From: Lepidodermella squamata
Taxonomy: Eukaryota > Gastrotricha
Reading direction: 5' to 3'
DNA: 64,000 bases
Assembly (NCBI GenBank): GCA_047495785.1
Contig: JBLDXI010000024.1
Span: 4,650,001-4,714,000, forward strand
Position numbers and translations under genes: made by a program. The notes beneath the pieces were generated by a model. The model did not search any database. It saw only the letters and a program-made list of their open reading frames with translations, and was not told the origin of the DNA. Positions 24,501-34,425 of the stretch are shown here, piece after piece. Position 1 is the first letter of the stretch; each line of letters starts with the position of its first letter.

Positions 24501-25853
24501 GATGCAAATGAGAATAAAAATGATGCAGTTTCATTTTCTGAAAATATTTACGAATAGTCGTAAAACTGTACTAGAATGTGTGCGAATATCCACTCCCACA
24601 TAAAAATGTGCGGGTCAATACTACGCCATATTCCGTTTTTCGTGGTCTTAGGTGTGTTTCCTCCATATGTACGAATAGCCAAAAACGCGTACATATTATG
24701 TACGAATAGCCGAAATCGCGTACATATTTATGTATGAATAGCCAAATTCGCGTACATAAATATGTACGAATAGCCAAAATCGCGTACATATTTATGTATG
24801 AATAGCCATTCCGTTTATTATTTTAATTTTCCTATTATTATAAGTTTTCTACATTTCTAAAATGTTATTTTGAATTTGGGAATTTTTTTGAAATTTTCAA
24901 AATTTTTCAAAATTTCTCCTTTAATTATTTTTTATAATCAGACTTACTTCAAACAGTCCTCCATTGCCAGAGGACCATACGAAAATTGCTCCGAGGCCCT
25001 CGCGCCCTCTGAGGACACCTCTCAACAGGGCGCGCCTCGCCAGGTGACCCGGCCCATCAACCGTCTCGCCGTCATCCGGCGGGCCCCAAGACGCCGAGAA
25101 CACATCGATATAATCGAGCCGCAGCGACAGCGCCTCAGCCTCCAGCGCATCAGTCACCCTGCCGTCCAACATTCTCACCCCTCCTATCCTCGCGTTGAAC
25201 GCCACCCCCACCGCGCATATGCTGTTGTTAGCCACAGCCGCTACCTGGCCCGCACATCTTGTGCCATGTTGATTCGAATTTTTCGAGTCGTAACGAGGCG
25301 TAGGGTCCGAGTCGCGGCTATTCAGGTCAAACGAGGCCATGGCGTCGTAATTAGCCCGTAGATCAGGGTGGTTACGCTCGACGCCATCGTCCAGTATGGT
25401 GACTACAACGCCGTCACCTGTATAACCAGCCTGCCAAGCCGCTACAACGTTCATGTCCTTGCGAGGCGGGAGTTCGCCGTTCAAATACCACGATTTATCA
25501 TACATAGGGTCGTTAAGCTCGAAATTTTGGCCCGCAAATAGTTCTAGGTCACGCTTGACCCGTTTCAAGGCGACCTGCCTCTGCGCGAAATCACTCAAGC
25601 GTGACAACTCCTCATCGACCCAATCCACACTTCGTTTCCTTCTCGATCGCCCGTGATTTTCGAATAAATGCACATCGTCGAATGCTGCATGAGGTCCTAA
25701 ATAGCGAAGACCGAGGCGTAGCGCGATTAAGGTGGCGTTTTGTGTTCCGCTCAACTGAACAGCCCATGTGTGAGATTCGTAAGTGTAAACACCGGTTGAA
25801 ATAGCGATGATGATGAGGAGGCAGACTGAGATGGAACTTTTGATTAGGTACAT
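18529..25853 (-). CDS. furin-type proprotein convertase (kexin/subtilisin S8B), 4 exons
   Basis: Exons 25853-24948, 21070-20721, 20027-19347 and 18736-18529 join without phase conflict, giving 714 aa. A signal anchor or peptide (about 1-25) is followed by a prodomain with an internal basic site (RSRRKR, 69-74) and a final KRVKR (97-101) before the protease. Catalytic residues are Asp155 (ILDDGVE), His196 (QHGTRC), oxyanion Asn297 (SSGNGG) and Ser371 (HTGTSASAP). A P domain follows (about 430-570; FGFGLMDA, ISIWYSVRGDLEIYL, GTWSLEV). The protein ends with a short tail bearing a hydrophobic segment (AAVALALGVAYLM) and lacks the Cys-rich repeats of longer furins. Such enzymes cleave secretory precursors after dibasic sites. 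Intron 1 (3.9 kb) contains a Mutator-like transposon in the opposite orientation. Confidence 0.88.
19137..19280. repeat. simple repeats in convertase intron 3
   Basis: GGTATTTTTC units (about 19138-19180) are followed by TTTTCGATT units (about 19232-19280). These are low-complexity tandem repeats inside the last intron. Confidence 0.6.
20474..20520. repeat. tandem repeat, TTTTTAGA unit, in convertase intron 2
   Basis: About five to six copies of an 8-nt unit (GATTTTTA) stand in the intron between exons 2 and 3 of the convertase gene. Confidence 0.65.
21249..21455 (+). repeat. left terminal array of 31/32-bp repeats
   Basis: About six to seven head-to-tail units of GGCTATTCGTACATAAATAT plus GTACGCGATTTT stand here, alternating 31 and 32 bp by one A. 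Each unit contains a small palindrome (GTACATA..TATGTAC). The same units appear inverted at the right end. Confidence 0.85.
22154..23848 (+). CDS. MULE transposase with N-terminal 2A-like motif
   Basis: I model three exons (22154-22601, 22651-23681, 23738-23848; introns of 49 and 56 nt, phases agree), about 529 aa. Near residue 70 there is a 2A-like peptide motif, GNVEMNPGP (22352-22378), followed by a Cys/His segment (ECCHSTER, SECKARLSLTL) like the DNA-binding region of ZSWIM/FLYWCH-type transposases. The catalytic region has Asp in MVIDTTFGTN and LVDKDLKQ, then the CLWHVSKFFKN motif of MULE/ZSWIM proteins. The frame stops at 23848, soon after the catalytic part; no SWIM zinc finger is seen. 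The first Met is uncertain. Codon use is like cellular genes and there is no internal stop, so the copy may be young. The 2A-like motif has Asn where Asp is usual. Confidence 0.72.
23865..24431 (+). CDS. Ulp1-like cysteine protease (C48) ORF of the MULE
   Basis: This open frame of 188 aa has no ATG at its 5' end, and its first in-frame codon here is TTG. The Ulp1/SENP catalytic set is visible: His67 (NTHWVL), Asp82 (AVYDSLP), Gln120 and Cys126 (RQSNGTDCGVFA). These enzymes remove SUMO or related modifiers. It sits 16 nt after the transposase stop, in the +1 frame relative to it. It may therefore be translated through a further intron, a frameshift, or as a broken fusion. MULEs carrying Ulp1-like genes are known in plants (Kaonashi-type). 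Here the protease shares the element with the transposase in an animal. Confidence 0.72.
   Translation: MNLSLDEKEIIEQGGWLTDEVMDAITSIALAKSSFRLETAPCATTVALAGDVATEQGFYFHNIRNTHWVLSTTFHRKVAVYDSLPATSMDEELRAQLRDRYRLLMEDGRLKVHLEPCPRQSNGTDCGVFAAACLLLLIDGGDPGVTCFKSSTDMRNHLISCLESQHATVFPSSKKRGRRPEPKVLILS
24665..24808 (-). repeat. right terminal array of 31/32-bp repeats (inverted)
   Basis: About four to five units read GTACGAATAGCCAAAATCGC and then GTACATATTTAT, the reverse complement of the left array. Degenerate units continue inward to about 24545 (ACGAATAGTCGTAAAACTGTAC). Confidence 0.8.
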
Positions 25854-27073
25854 GTTGCTGGCTTATGGCACTGTACCAGGTCGTAGTAAGACTGGGCTCG
25901 ATAGTCGTGGCATGCAAGCCGACCGAAAATGTCTAATAAAAGGCTGGAATACAAAAAATATTGATCTCAGATTTTTCAGAGGCTGAGAAATTCCGCTCAG
26001 GTTTTAATTTTTAAGAAATAATTTAGAAAATTTTCGAAAATTCGAATTTTATGAGGGTTTAGCTTAAAGAAAGAGAAAATTGATAAAAATTCATTTGAGT
26101 AGCTTCAGAAAAAAATCAGAAAACTAATATGGGAAAATTTGATGAAAATAGAAATTAATAGAGGATTCTGTACGGGTAATTGGTTCATTAAATCTAAAAA
26201 AATTTGTTAATCGACCGAAAGCTATTTTTTGTTGTTGATAGTCTGGCATGAAATTGAGATTGAGATTTCGCGGCATTCTATTACGCTCACATATCCACAT
26301 GAATTATACCTACGCCAGTAGCAATTTAGTATTATTATTTCGAATAATATTATTCCAACTGGCGTGTACCTGTTGAGTGAAAACTGTGAATGTTTGTTTG
26401 GTTCGGGAGCGGAAAATGCTAATTAAATGACTTTTTGCGTGTGTGTGTTTGTGTTAGCATTGTTGTAGTATATTATGTATAGAATCGTAGCAGCTATTTC
26501 TAGGTATAACCGACGAGCAAACACACTCAGGTGTCAAGTATTTACCCGCATTTTGTAAATTCGATAAATCAAGTCCGAGATGAATGATGAATGATGAATG
26601 ATGATGATATCTATAAATTACTCGCTTATGTCAAGTACCCGGCAACGTAAGATGGCTGAGCATAAAAAAGAATGAAACCCGAAAAACAAACAATTGAAAT
26701 TGAAAATAAAATCAAGGAGAGGAAATTCAAATTTAAATTCAAATCCTGGCAAGTTAAATATTTTTTAAATTGTTTTGCATTCATTAAAAATATTACGGAA
26801 TTAATGATCTGATGATTGATGAAAGATGAATATTCATCGTTTCCTTTTAGGTTGTGGCTATTCGCCATTTTTTCGTATTCACTCATCAAATTCACTTCTC
26901 ATGAACAATCTCATGAATTAATTTTTTGAATGAAAGCTTGAATTCTGCGCAAGGCAATTAGTGTGCGCAGTCAAGCGCATCGGCCAACACTTGACCTTGA
27001 AATGAGTCGGCCGCGCGGAGTCGCCTTTATCATCAAAGCGCAGTAATGAGGACACATTTCATTGTCAGTTAAC
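25854..27073. other. intergenic with a small hairpin
   Basis: No gene is seen. A palindromic stretch at about 26313-26365 (TACGCCAGT ... ACTGGCGTGTA around TATTATTATTTCGAATAATA) may be a miniature transposon relic. A GATGAAT simple repeat lies at about 26579-26608. The region should hold the promoters of the divergent convertase and Ly6 D genes. Confidence 0.4.
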
Positions 27074-28645
27074 ATGGCGCCATCTCGATCTTTAACTTTA
27101 CTAGCTTTGCTTGCAGTTGCCGCAGCCGTGTTAGTGGCTGTCGCATCTGCAATCGACTGCATCGACAACATCATGCCAATCGCAGTTGGCGAGTCGCGAG
27201 TTCGGCCTGACTGCACGGCTTGCATCTACGCTATTGGCTACGAGTGGCGGCAACAAGCCAAAGTGTTAGTTTTTTCAAATGAATTTCTTTTACAAGCCAG
27301 ATCGAAAGCTTAATTTTCACCACTTTTTAAATTCGAAATTATCACCCCAAGCAACTTGGCCAGGAAGCCTGCAATACATCCTTCATCCTGTTAAACTGCT
27401 AGGGAAGGGCAAAAATGGTGACCCTTCGGCTGACCTTATCACTTTTCATTGTGAAGTGTCCCATAATTTTGAGGTTGAAATATTTTCCTTCAAGATGATG
27501 AAGTCCATCTTCGCGACAAACACCGAAGTCAACCTGAAGATTAGGAGTTACGGTGATAGTGAGCAGTTCATCTGCTTCTCTTGATTTACAGCTTCTGTAC
27601 TGGCATTATTTCGGGCAACGAATTATATCACCAGAGTTTCCCATTCCTTTTCTCTTCATGATTTCTCGTAATTTTCGGCTTTGTGATCCTCGGTTAAGAT
27701 TTTTCATTTCTGCATTTGATAAACGATACGATCTCAGCATCATAATTTTCCATGCCTTGAGCGCAATCTGTTCCCCCATGCGGCTATCATTTGCGATTGC
27801 GAGTAAAATTGGGTCATTTCACGCTAGCAACTATTATTGAATTCGCTCGAACAGAGGTCGCCGTAGATAAAATCAAACTAATTTATTTTTCTCTCATTTT
27901 TCTACTCGCTCCCAGATCATTCTACCACTGCGACAACCAGGGCTGCGATTCGCCCTACAACTTCTGCATACCGGTAAGCTAACTATAACTGCTCATTGAT
28001 ATTTTTTCCTCTCATCGCCGCGCTGAATAAATATTAAAAATGACAGTTGAGTGGAAAAAATCAACCGCACTCAATTATTGATAGTAATTCAACGATATAA
28101 TGCGCGGTGCAGAGCGGATAAAAAAGCTGGCGCACTTTTATTCCGCATTTCGCAATTGGTGACATGTGAAAATGGGTTATTAACTTTTCAAAAACCTTTT
28201 TTAGACATATATGTCAATCGAATCGTCTAGATTTGCTGATTCGGTTGATATATATCTTGAAATAATGCATTTTTCGACTTTTTTGACCATTTTTACTTGA
28301 GAGTTGATGATTTGTGGCCTTTTACAGTTTTTGTCGGTGCGCTGCAACGAAACGCTGCTGTTTCACGAGTACGTGCGATGCAACTGCTCGTGTATGTCAG
28401 CGGGCGGGCGGCGGTCGATCGATGCGCAGTGGCCTGTCGTTATTTACGCTGGTGTCATTTGCAGCAGCCTGACGCTAGTGCTGCTACTGTCGCCGTCACA
28501 GCTCGCCGTTGCCAATTCACTAATCCCAGTCCGCCAGCGCAAGCTGCCATCTTCCGCCATCGACGACCACGCATCACATTCGCAAAAAACGATTATCATA
28601 TCAAAAATTAATGTTTATTCGTCTTTTGGCCACAGCAAACAATAA
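27074..28645 (+). CDS. divergent Ly6-like protein with C-terminal hydrophobic segment (Ly6 D)
   Basis: Exons 27074-27264, 27916-27973 and 28328-28645 join in phase to about 188 aa. The start has a signal peptide (MAPSRSLTLLALLAVAAAVLVAVASA) and then IDCIDNI and DCTACIYAIGYEW, matching the CxxC opening of the neighbouring Ly6 genes. Exon 2 gives YHCDNQGCDSPYNFCIP. Exon 3 has VRCNETLLFHEYVRCNCSC but lacks the terminal CCxxDxCN, so the fold may be altered. A hydrophobic stretch (VIYAGVICSSLTLVLLLSP) is followed by a basic tail of about 50 residues, which looks more like a transmembrane anchor than a GPI signal. The exon 1 donor (GTTAGT) was chosen by phase. Confidence 0.6.
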
Positions 28646-28769
28646 AAGTGCCCAATCAATCATAGCCAGATACAAAACCTCGTTTTCGAATGATATAATT
28701 GTTATTGTTTTATTTTTTGTCCCCAAATATAGGCCTTGGATCGCATATTTTGATTTATTGTGGAGCGGC

Positions 28770-30414
28770 ATGCTGATTCTTCGTCTGGCATTGTCGGCTG
28801 GCATTGCAGTTGTGAAAGGTTAGCTTCATGTACCCTCTTGCTCGATGCGAAAACCACGGCTCCCAAATCAAAATTTTTGAAAATCTTCGAGCAGCTGAAT
28901 AGCCACGCTCTTCAAAATTGCTTAGTTTTCTCCATTTGCTCTACTGGGAGGTGGCAATTTTGTCGCGTGATGTCATTACAGCTAAGATGCTTTATGGAAT
29001 TATTTCGCATTTATTTCGGCCTATTGACAGCCTTTTTTAGATTACGGCTTGGTTTGCTAGAGTGGTTCCAGGGCTACGGTCTCGTTCGAGTCTCTTTGGG
29101 GAATGGTGAACTCGTCCAGTTAAAAGCCAACGCACTCTTTCACATTTTCTGGAAAACCTTTGAAAACTCAGTTTAGAATATTTTTGCAATGAGAAGCCAA
29201 CTCTAGAACCCCAAAATGCCGAGGTATAAATTCAAATATTCGTTCAGTGCGCTTCAGATTTCAGGCCAATTTTTGCCTGGCTGATTTCAAATTCAAATAC
29301 CGTACTGCCATTTAATTGTTTTCAAACGTTCATAAAAACCCCTTACATTTATTCGTTCAAGGGACTAATCGCAACCAACAAGTAAATGCCCAGGTATCTA
29401 AAATGGCATACATTTCCCTGAGATTCTACGCATTTTGACCCTAAATCCTAAATAATGGTCCCGGACCCTTTTCTAAACGTTCCAATATAAGAAATTATAT
29501 CCAATCAGAATGGCTGAAAATGACCTCATTAGTGGTCGTCAGTGTTGTCCCCTCCACTGACCTGGAATTTATTTTTTTCGAACGACATTTATTTGAGGCT
29601 GACATTTGTTCGGGCAGTACGGTAACTTATGACAATGCGACTCCTTCTGAGTTTTCCCGTATTCTTTATGATCACTATTTGATAGTTAGATGGCCGTTAG
29701 TGTTTTGAAAGTAGAAAATGTCCCTACAATTTCTTCTTTATAGAGACATGTAACCCAGCGTGCCAGAATGGCAATTGCACAACAAAGAACACGTGTTCGT
29801 GCAACATCGGCTGGGGCGGAGCTCGATGTGAACAAGCGGCACCAACAAGTTTGTATCACCTCTTTCAGGGAATCCACCGTATACTGTATTAGGAAGTAGT
29901 TCAGGGTGTAGTGTATATTTTTTCAAGGAAATTACCATTTAAGTTGGCAGCAAATCCTTGTGAATTTCATGGGAACGCCGGCAACTTACTAAATTTTACC
30001 TTGTTTGTTCCAGCATTCGCCATCGCTTGCTGGGACGATTCGATCGAAGGCTATGCTAATGGCTGCGTAGCCTGCGCCCGAGTTTCCTTCCCACTGTCCA
30101 ACACAACTGTCGCTTGGTGCGCGATGACAAGGCGGTGCAGTGAGAAGAAAGCCTGCGGCCGTCAAGTGGGTTGCTCATTCCGATGCTGTCACACGGACTT
30201 CTGCACAACCGGCTGGCCTATGAATGGCGTCACGCCGTCTTTGAACGAAGCCCTACGAACAGGTCAATACGCTTCGCTTCACATCGACGACGTTCGGCAT
30301 GTTGAGACCACGCCCTTCGAGGGCATTTACGATTCAGACTCTGCGTATCGACAATCACCCCTTCTCACTATTTACCTGGCCAGTCTCTGGGCTTATTCAA
30401 TATTGCCGATATAG
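28770..30414 (+). CDS. predicted EGF plus Ly6 fusion protein (Ly6 E)
   Basis: Exon 3 (30014-30414) is clearly a Ly6 gene end: AIACWDDSIEG, GCVACARV, RCSEKKACG, CSFRCCHTDFC, and a hydrophobic GPI-like tail (LLTIYLASLWAYSILPI). Upstream, 29744-29848 is a single EGF-like exon (TCNPACQNGNCTTKNTCSC, then GWGGARCE) flanked by TTATAG and a GT donor. An exon at 28770-28818 encodes a signal-like start (MLILRLALSAGIAVVK). All three are phase 1 to phase 1 and splice into about 184 aa. The EGF-Ly6 join is inferred from phase only; the EGF exon could belong to a separate transcript. The last Asn of CCxxDxCN is Thr. No other Ly6 signal exon was found nearby. Confidence 0.55.
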
Positions 30415-30569
30415 GACTAATTGATGCAGAAACAGAGGAACAGTTCCGCATTTTGCCTTAAAGCGCTTTATTTTATGAAGATTCCTGAAAAATAAGACAC
30501 TGAACCACTTGATCTCAAGCCAAGATTACGCATACAAAGATGACGTTGACTAGGTCTTTCAATGATTCT

Positions 30570-31622
30570 CTAAGCCGTCAACAACAGAGAGAAAATTATG
30601 GCGTAAAAAAGTGAGCCACAAAACAAAAATATTACGAAGAATGCCATGTCAAGGGCAAGGTAGAATCTAACAGCAATGTTGCAGAATTTCACTTTGATCG
30701 TTGCTCGATCGGGGTATAAAGTGATAAAAGAACACATCAAAGCCGCATAAATAGCACACAGCATCTGATAGACAACTTGGCCGAAGAGAAAGTAAGTAGC
30801 AAGGATTCGTTCACTCGTTTTAGGCAAGTTGTTCAGCGTGTCGGATTGAAGAACGAAGGTTGCCAGCATTATGGTTGCAGCGAAAGCAGCTCTATCCGGA
30901 CAATCAGCTGGTACGAAGAAGCTGCTCAGACCAAGGATGTTCAGGACGAAGCTTGGGCCGAAAAGATTCGAGACAAAGTAAGTGGGGTCGCGTTTTAGAG
31001 TCAAACAAAACGAAGCTGTGACGCTGTCTTCCTCAATAAACGATCGATTTGATTGGAACTTCCAAATGGAGCTATCAGGTATGAACGTCTCCAATGTCAT
31101 TCGCAAATCTTTCAGCTTTGCATATTTCGGTCTAGCGAGCAGCAGGAGCCTGGTACAGCATTCTTGAGTGTCGTAAGGGAATCGCCAGAATCGCATATTG
31201 CAGGAGGATGCGAATCGCGACATGATTGCGTTCGTAAATTGCCCATCGGTAACTTCAATGTTGACGTAGCGACTGACTATCTCGCCATTCATAGATGGAT
31301 TGTCAGCTGAGTTTCGATGGAGGAAGATGGGCCACCAAATTCGGGCGTAGTCGGCCGATAATTGTAAGCTGTCTATGCCACCAGCTTGCGCTATGATTTC
31401 GTCAGAATTCTCTTTGGTACATTGATCATTCCATACAAAGGATAACTGCCCGGTAATCGCCATTACCTGAGTTACATCGTCAAGGTAGCTCAAATGATCT
31501 ACCAATAGGTCTACAGAGATATATGTAGTTTGACCTGTGAGTTCACTCGGCGAGTTGAAAATTGGTTCCAGGTGACAAGTTGCCAGCAGCAGCTCGAGTA
31601 GGGGAAGCGTTCCATTTGCCAT
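30570..31622 (-). CDS. Cys-loop receptor subunit, array member 1
   Basis: This intronless gene encodes 350 aa from the ATG at 31622. An upstream in-frame TTG is not used. The N-terminus MANGTLPLLELLLATCHLEP is the alpha-1 helix itself, with no separate signal peptide. Loop A is ARIWWP, and the Cys-loop is C141 to C155 (CNMRFWRFPYDTQEC). M1 is about 214-238 and M2 about 245-262 with Leu at 9'. M3 is about 272-302 and M4 about 323-348. The linker of some 20 residues between M3 and M4 is far shorter than in most animal receptors. Pro242-Asp243-Arg244 line the inner pore mouth. It is closest to the copy at 34426-35475, also MANG-type. Confidence 0.88.
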   Translation of the reverse strand: MANGTLPLLELLLATCHLEPIFNSPSELTGQTTYISVDLLVDHLSYLDDVTQVMAITGQLSFVWNDQCTKENSDEIIAQAGGIDSLQLSADYARIWWPIFLHRNSADNPSMNGEIVSRYVNIEVTDGQFTNAIMSRFASSCNMRFWRFPYDTQECCTRLLLLARPKYAKLKDLRMTLETFIPDSSIWKFQSNRSFIEEDSVTASFCLTLKRDPTYFVSNLFGPSFVLNILGLSSFFVPADCPDRAAFAATIMLATFVLQSDTLNNLPKTSERILATYFLFGQVVYQMLCAIYAALMCSFITLYPDRATIKVKFCNIAVRFYLALDMAFFVIFLFCGSLFYAIIFSLLLTA

Positions 31623-32039
31623 TTGCCACGCCAATAATACATCTGACTGAAATCTGGTCTCAGTCGAGTAGGCGAAGTTCGATCGGATATTGTGTAAACT
31701 TTTTGTCAGATTTTTCCTACCGACAGCTTTATCGATTTTTGTCTCAATGCAAACATTAATTTGAATGTTTTTTCGATGAAAAACCCTGGAACATGAATTG
31801 CAAAGCGGTAGAATTTTTGTTTCATTTGATTACAGCCGAGTCTATACTTAAATTTGTTCCCATAGCTAGATTTTTACTGAAGTGTGTGAATGAATGAATC
31901 AATAATTGTGTTAGAGTATGTCGGCAGCGATTCATGAAATTTCTTGACGAAGCGAAGTTTCAAATCCTGGAACAAGTTGGGCAACAAGTCCTGCTTTACT
32001 TGCCTAAACGACCAGTATTTTCAACCAAAAAATGAGAGG

Positions 32040-32176
32040 AGCGACGAAATTTTGTAGATTTTCCACTAAATCACGGTCCGAAACGTGTGAAAATTGACGG
32101 GACAACGAGCTAAATTGTATTTTCTTGTCCTGTCCGGCTGGGCCGAGGAGATGATACCCATGAAAGTCGCACGCTG
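32040..32176 (+). mobile_element. truncated hAT-like element relic
   Basis: The right end (GAAAGTCGCACGCTG, ending 32176) and about 130 bp of interior (GTCCTGTCCGGCTGGGCCGA) match the hAT-like insertion at 58023-58272. No matching left end or target duplication is found, so this copy is truncated. It lies in the gap between receptor copy 1 and the following pseudogene. Confidence 0.55.
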
Positions 32177-32549
32177 GACAAAACGAATGATATTTCAGGA
32201 AAAAACTACCAATGCAGCAAGAAAAAACGTGCAATCCTAACAGGGTGCTCATAACATCAGGTTCACAAAGCATGGCTACGTTATCGGGTGATTTGCAATG
32301 ACTTTTCAAGCATTCGCCATCACTTGCTAGGATGATTCTACAAAAGCAAACACTTTCTTACCGCTATTTGATGTCTGATGCCGATAAAGAGGAACAGCGA
32401 TGCATTTCGCTCTAACATAGCATTTTATTTTACCGAGATTTCTGAAGAAACGACGACAGGAAATCACTTCGTTGATAATCATATAAAAATTGAAGACAAG
32501 ATTAGGCGTAAAAAGTTTACATTGACGAGGTGTTTTAATGATTCTAGGC

Positions 32550-33435
32550 CGCGTCGAAAACAAAGAAATAATCATGGCGTAGAAAATTGAGCCACAAAAC
32601 AAAAATATTACGAAGAATGCTACGTCAAGGGCAAGGTAGAATCGGCAAGTAATCTTGAACATTTTCACTTTGATCGCCGCTCGATCTAGGTATAACGTGA
32701 TGAAAGAATCAAGCCGCATAAATAGCATAAATGGTACGAAGAAGCTGCTAAGACCTAGGATATTCAGGACGAAGCTTGGGCCGAAAAGATTCGAGACAAA
32801 GTAAGTGGGGTCGCGTTTTAGGGTCAAACGAAACGAAGCTGTGACGTTGTCGTCCTCAATGAAGGAGCGTTTTGACTGGAACTTCCGGTATGAACGATGT
32901 CGCTATGAATATCAAATCTCCCAGCTGAGCATATTTCGGAGTGGCGAACAGCATAACGCAGCATTCTTGACGAGTATCGTAAGGAAATCTCCAGAAGCTC
33001 ATCTTACATGAGGATGCTAATTGGGACATGATCGCGGTGATAAATCGCCCCCTAGTTACGTCAACGTCAACAACCCGGCTGACTGCATCGCCATTCAAAG
33101 CTGGGTTGTCAGCCGAATTTCGATGGAGGAAGCCAGGCCACCAAATGCGTTCGTGTTCTTTAACTAATTTCAGACTGTCGATGCCACCACCAGCTTGCGC
33201 TATGATTTTTCCAGAATTCTCCTTGGTTCATTGGTCATCCCATATAAAGGCAAACTGCCCAGTTATCATCATCACTTGAGTTACATCGTCAAGGTAGATC
33301 AAGTGATCTACCATTAATTTAACATCAACAATAGTTGGTACGCTTGTGAGTTCACTCGGCGAGTTGAACATCGTTTCCGGGTGACATAAAAGCTGCCAGT
33401 AGCAGCTCGAGAATAGACACAGCGACATTCGCCAT
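32550..33435 (-). pseudogene. Cys-loop receptor pseudogene (lacks M2-M3)
   Basis: This is a MANG-type copy broken in several places. A frameshift follows the first 16 codons (near 33385) and another lies near 33235. Further shifts disrupt the region before and around the Cys-loop (CKMSFWRFPYDTRQECC at about 32960-33020 has an extra residue). A deletion fuses the end of M1 directly to the M3-M4 region (SSFFVP then FMLFMRLDSFITLY), so M2 and most of M3 are missing. M4 is still readable. No functional channel can be made. It is flanked by normal copies in the same orientation. Confidence 0.85.
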
Positions 33436-34425
33436 GCAGGGATTGAATCTGGGTGGAAGCTGGTAGCTATCTGCGTAGTGAAGTGGTTGAACGCGCTTGA
33501 TCGGATGTCGTAGTGCTTTCTGTCAGGTTTTTTCCCCTGGAATGTTCAATCGATTTCGTCTCTATAATATGCGTACATAACAGTGAATGAATGTTTAATG
33601 AAGATTCTGAGAAGCCTCATTTTTCGATGGATTAAAGCCGACATTCAATTGAACAAACCGTTACAGTGATAATTAAATATTGTGTGATGCCTCCGTTTGG
33701 CTGAATCTGTAACGTCATCTACTTTGCTGAATAAGCAAAATTATTCCGTATAAAATAGAGATGCCTGGCAATTAATAGAGAAAAGAAAATATCTCTCAGG
33801 TCGATGTCCCGGATTCTTCCGGCCCATCCTTATTACGTAATAACAAAAAAACGATTTACCTGTACTTGCACAAACGATTTTGCACAAATGCAGTTGCACA
33901 CAATGTTTTGCACAAACTCCATTTTCATAGCCGATTTCATCATTCAATGCGTAGAAAATGTCTAATGCAAGGGCAGCTCAGTCTTGAGTGATAGTAGCAG
34001 AAAACATGGACACGGTATCATTATTGATTGACTGATTTCAGCTTCATTTCATCAATTCGTCATTGCCCTAGGTTCGAACGTGAAACTCGTCAACCCATGT
34101 AATTTAAACTCGAATCGGACGCAATGGAATATCTTAGAAAGCAGGGCCCGAAATCAGTCTTTGATGCCAATGGGCTTTGTCTTCAATTTGGTATATTCAA
34201 TTTTCTTATTAAACTTTAAACTTATTGAATAAGCTGATTTACTGGAAAAATACTTTGAAACAGGGCGCATCTCATTCGATTTTGCCGATATAGGACTAAG
34301 TGATGTCGAAATATGACGATGATCATTATTTTAAAAGGATATTCTTAAAATTAAGATACTGAAAAACTTCATTTAAAAATTCAAGCCAAAGTTAGGTAGC
34401 CATGCAAAATAATTTTAATAATTCT
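33436..34425. other. intergenic spacer in receptor array
   Basis: AT-rich DNA between a pseudogene and the next receptor copy. Short ORFs have no similarity to neighbours. I see no RNA or transposon ends. Confidence 0.35.

Larger units (their letters stand above)
21235..24822 (+). mobile_element. Mutator-like (MULE) DNA transposon with 9-bp target duplication
   Basis: The element lies in intron 1 of the convertase gene. TTTATTATT occurs at 21235-21243 and again at 24814-24822, a plausible 9-bp target-site duplication, which is the size typical of MULEs. The enclosed 3570 bp has inverted ends built of tandem units (see separate entries), a spliced transposase gene, and a downstream Ulp1-type protease ORF. 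All genes run opposite to the host gene. The AT-rich duplication could be chance, but the TIR geometry and gene content fit. The outermost 6-7 bases of the two ends match poorly, so the exact borders may shift by a few bases. Confidence 0.8.

Noticed and set aside
30777-30998. Antisense ORF conserved opposite several receptor genes (also at 47213-47434)
   Set aside because: It repeats only because the coding strand beneath it is conserved. It has no ATG context, domain or independent conservation.
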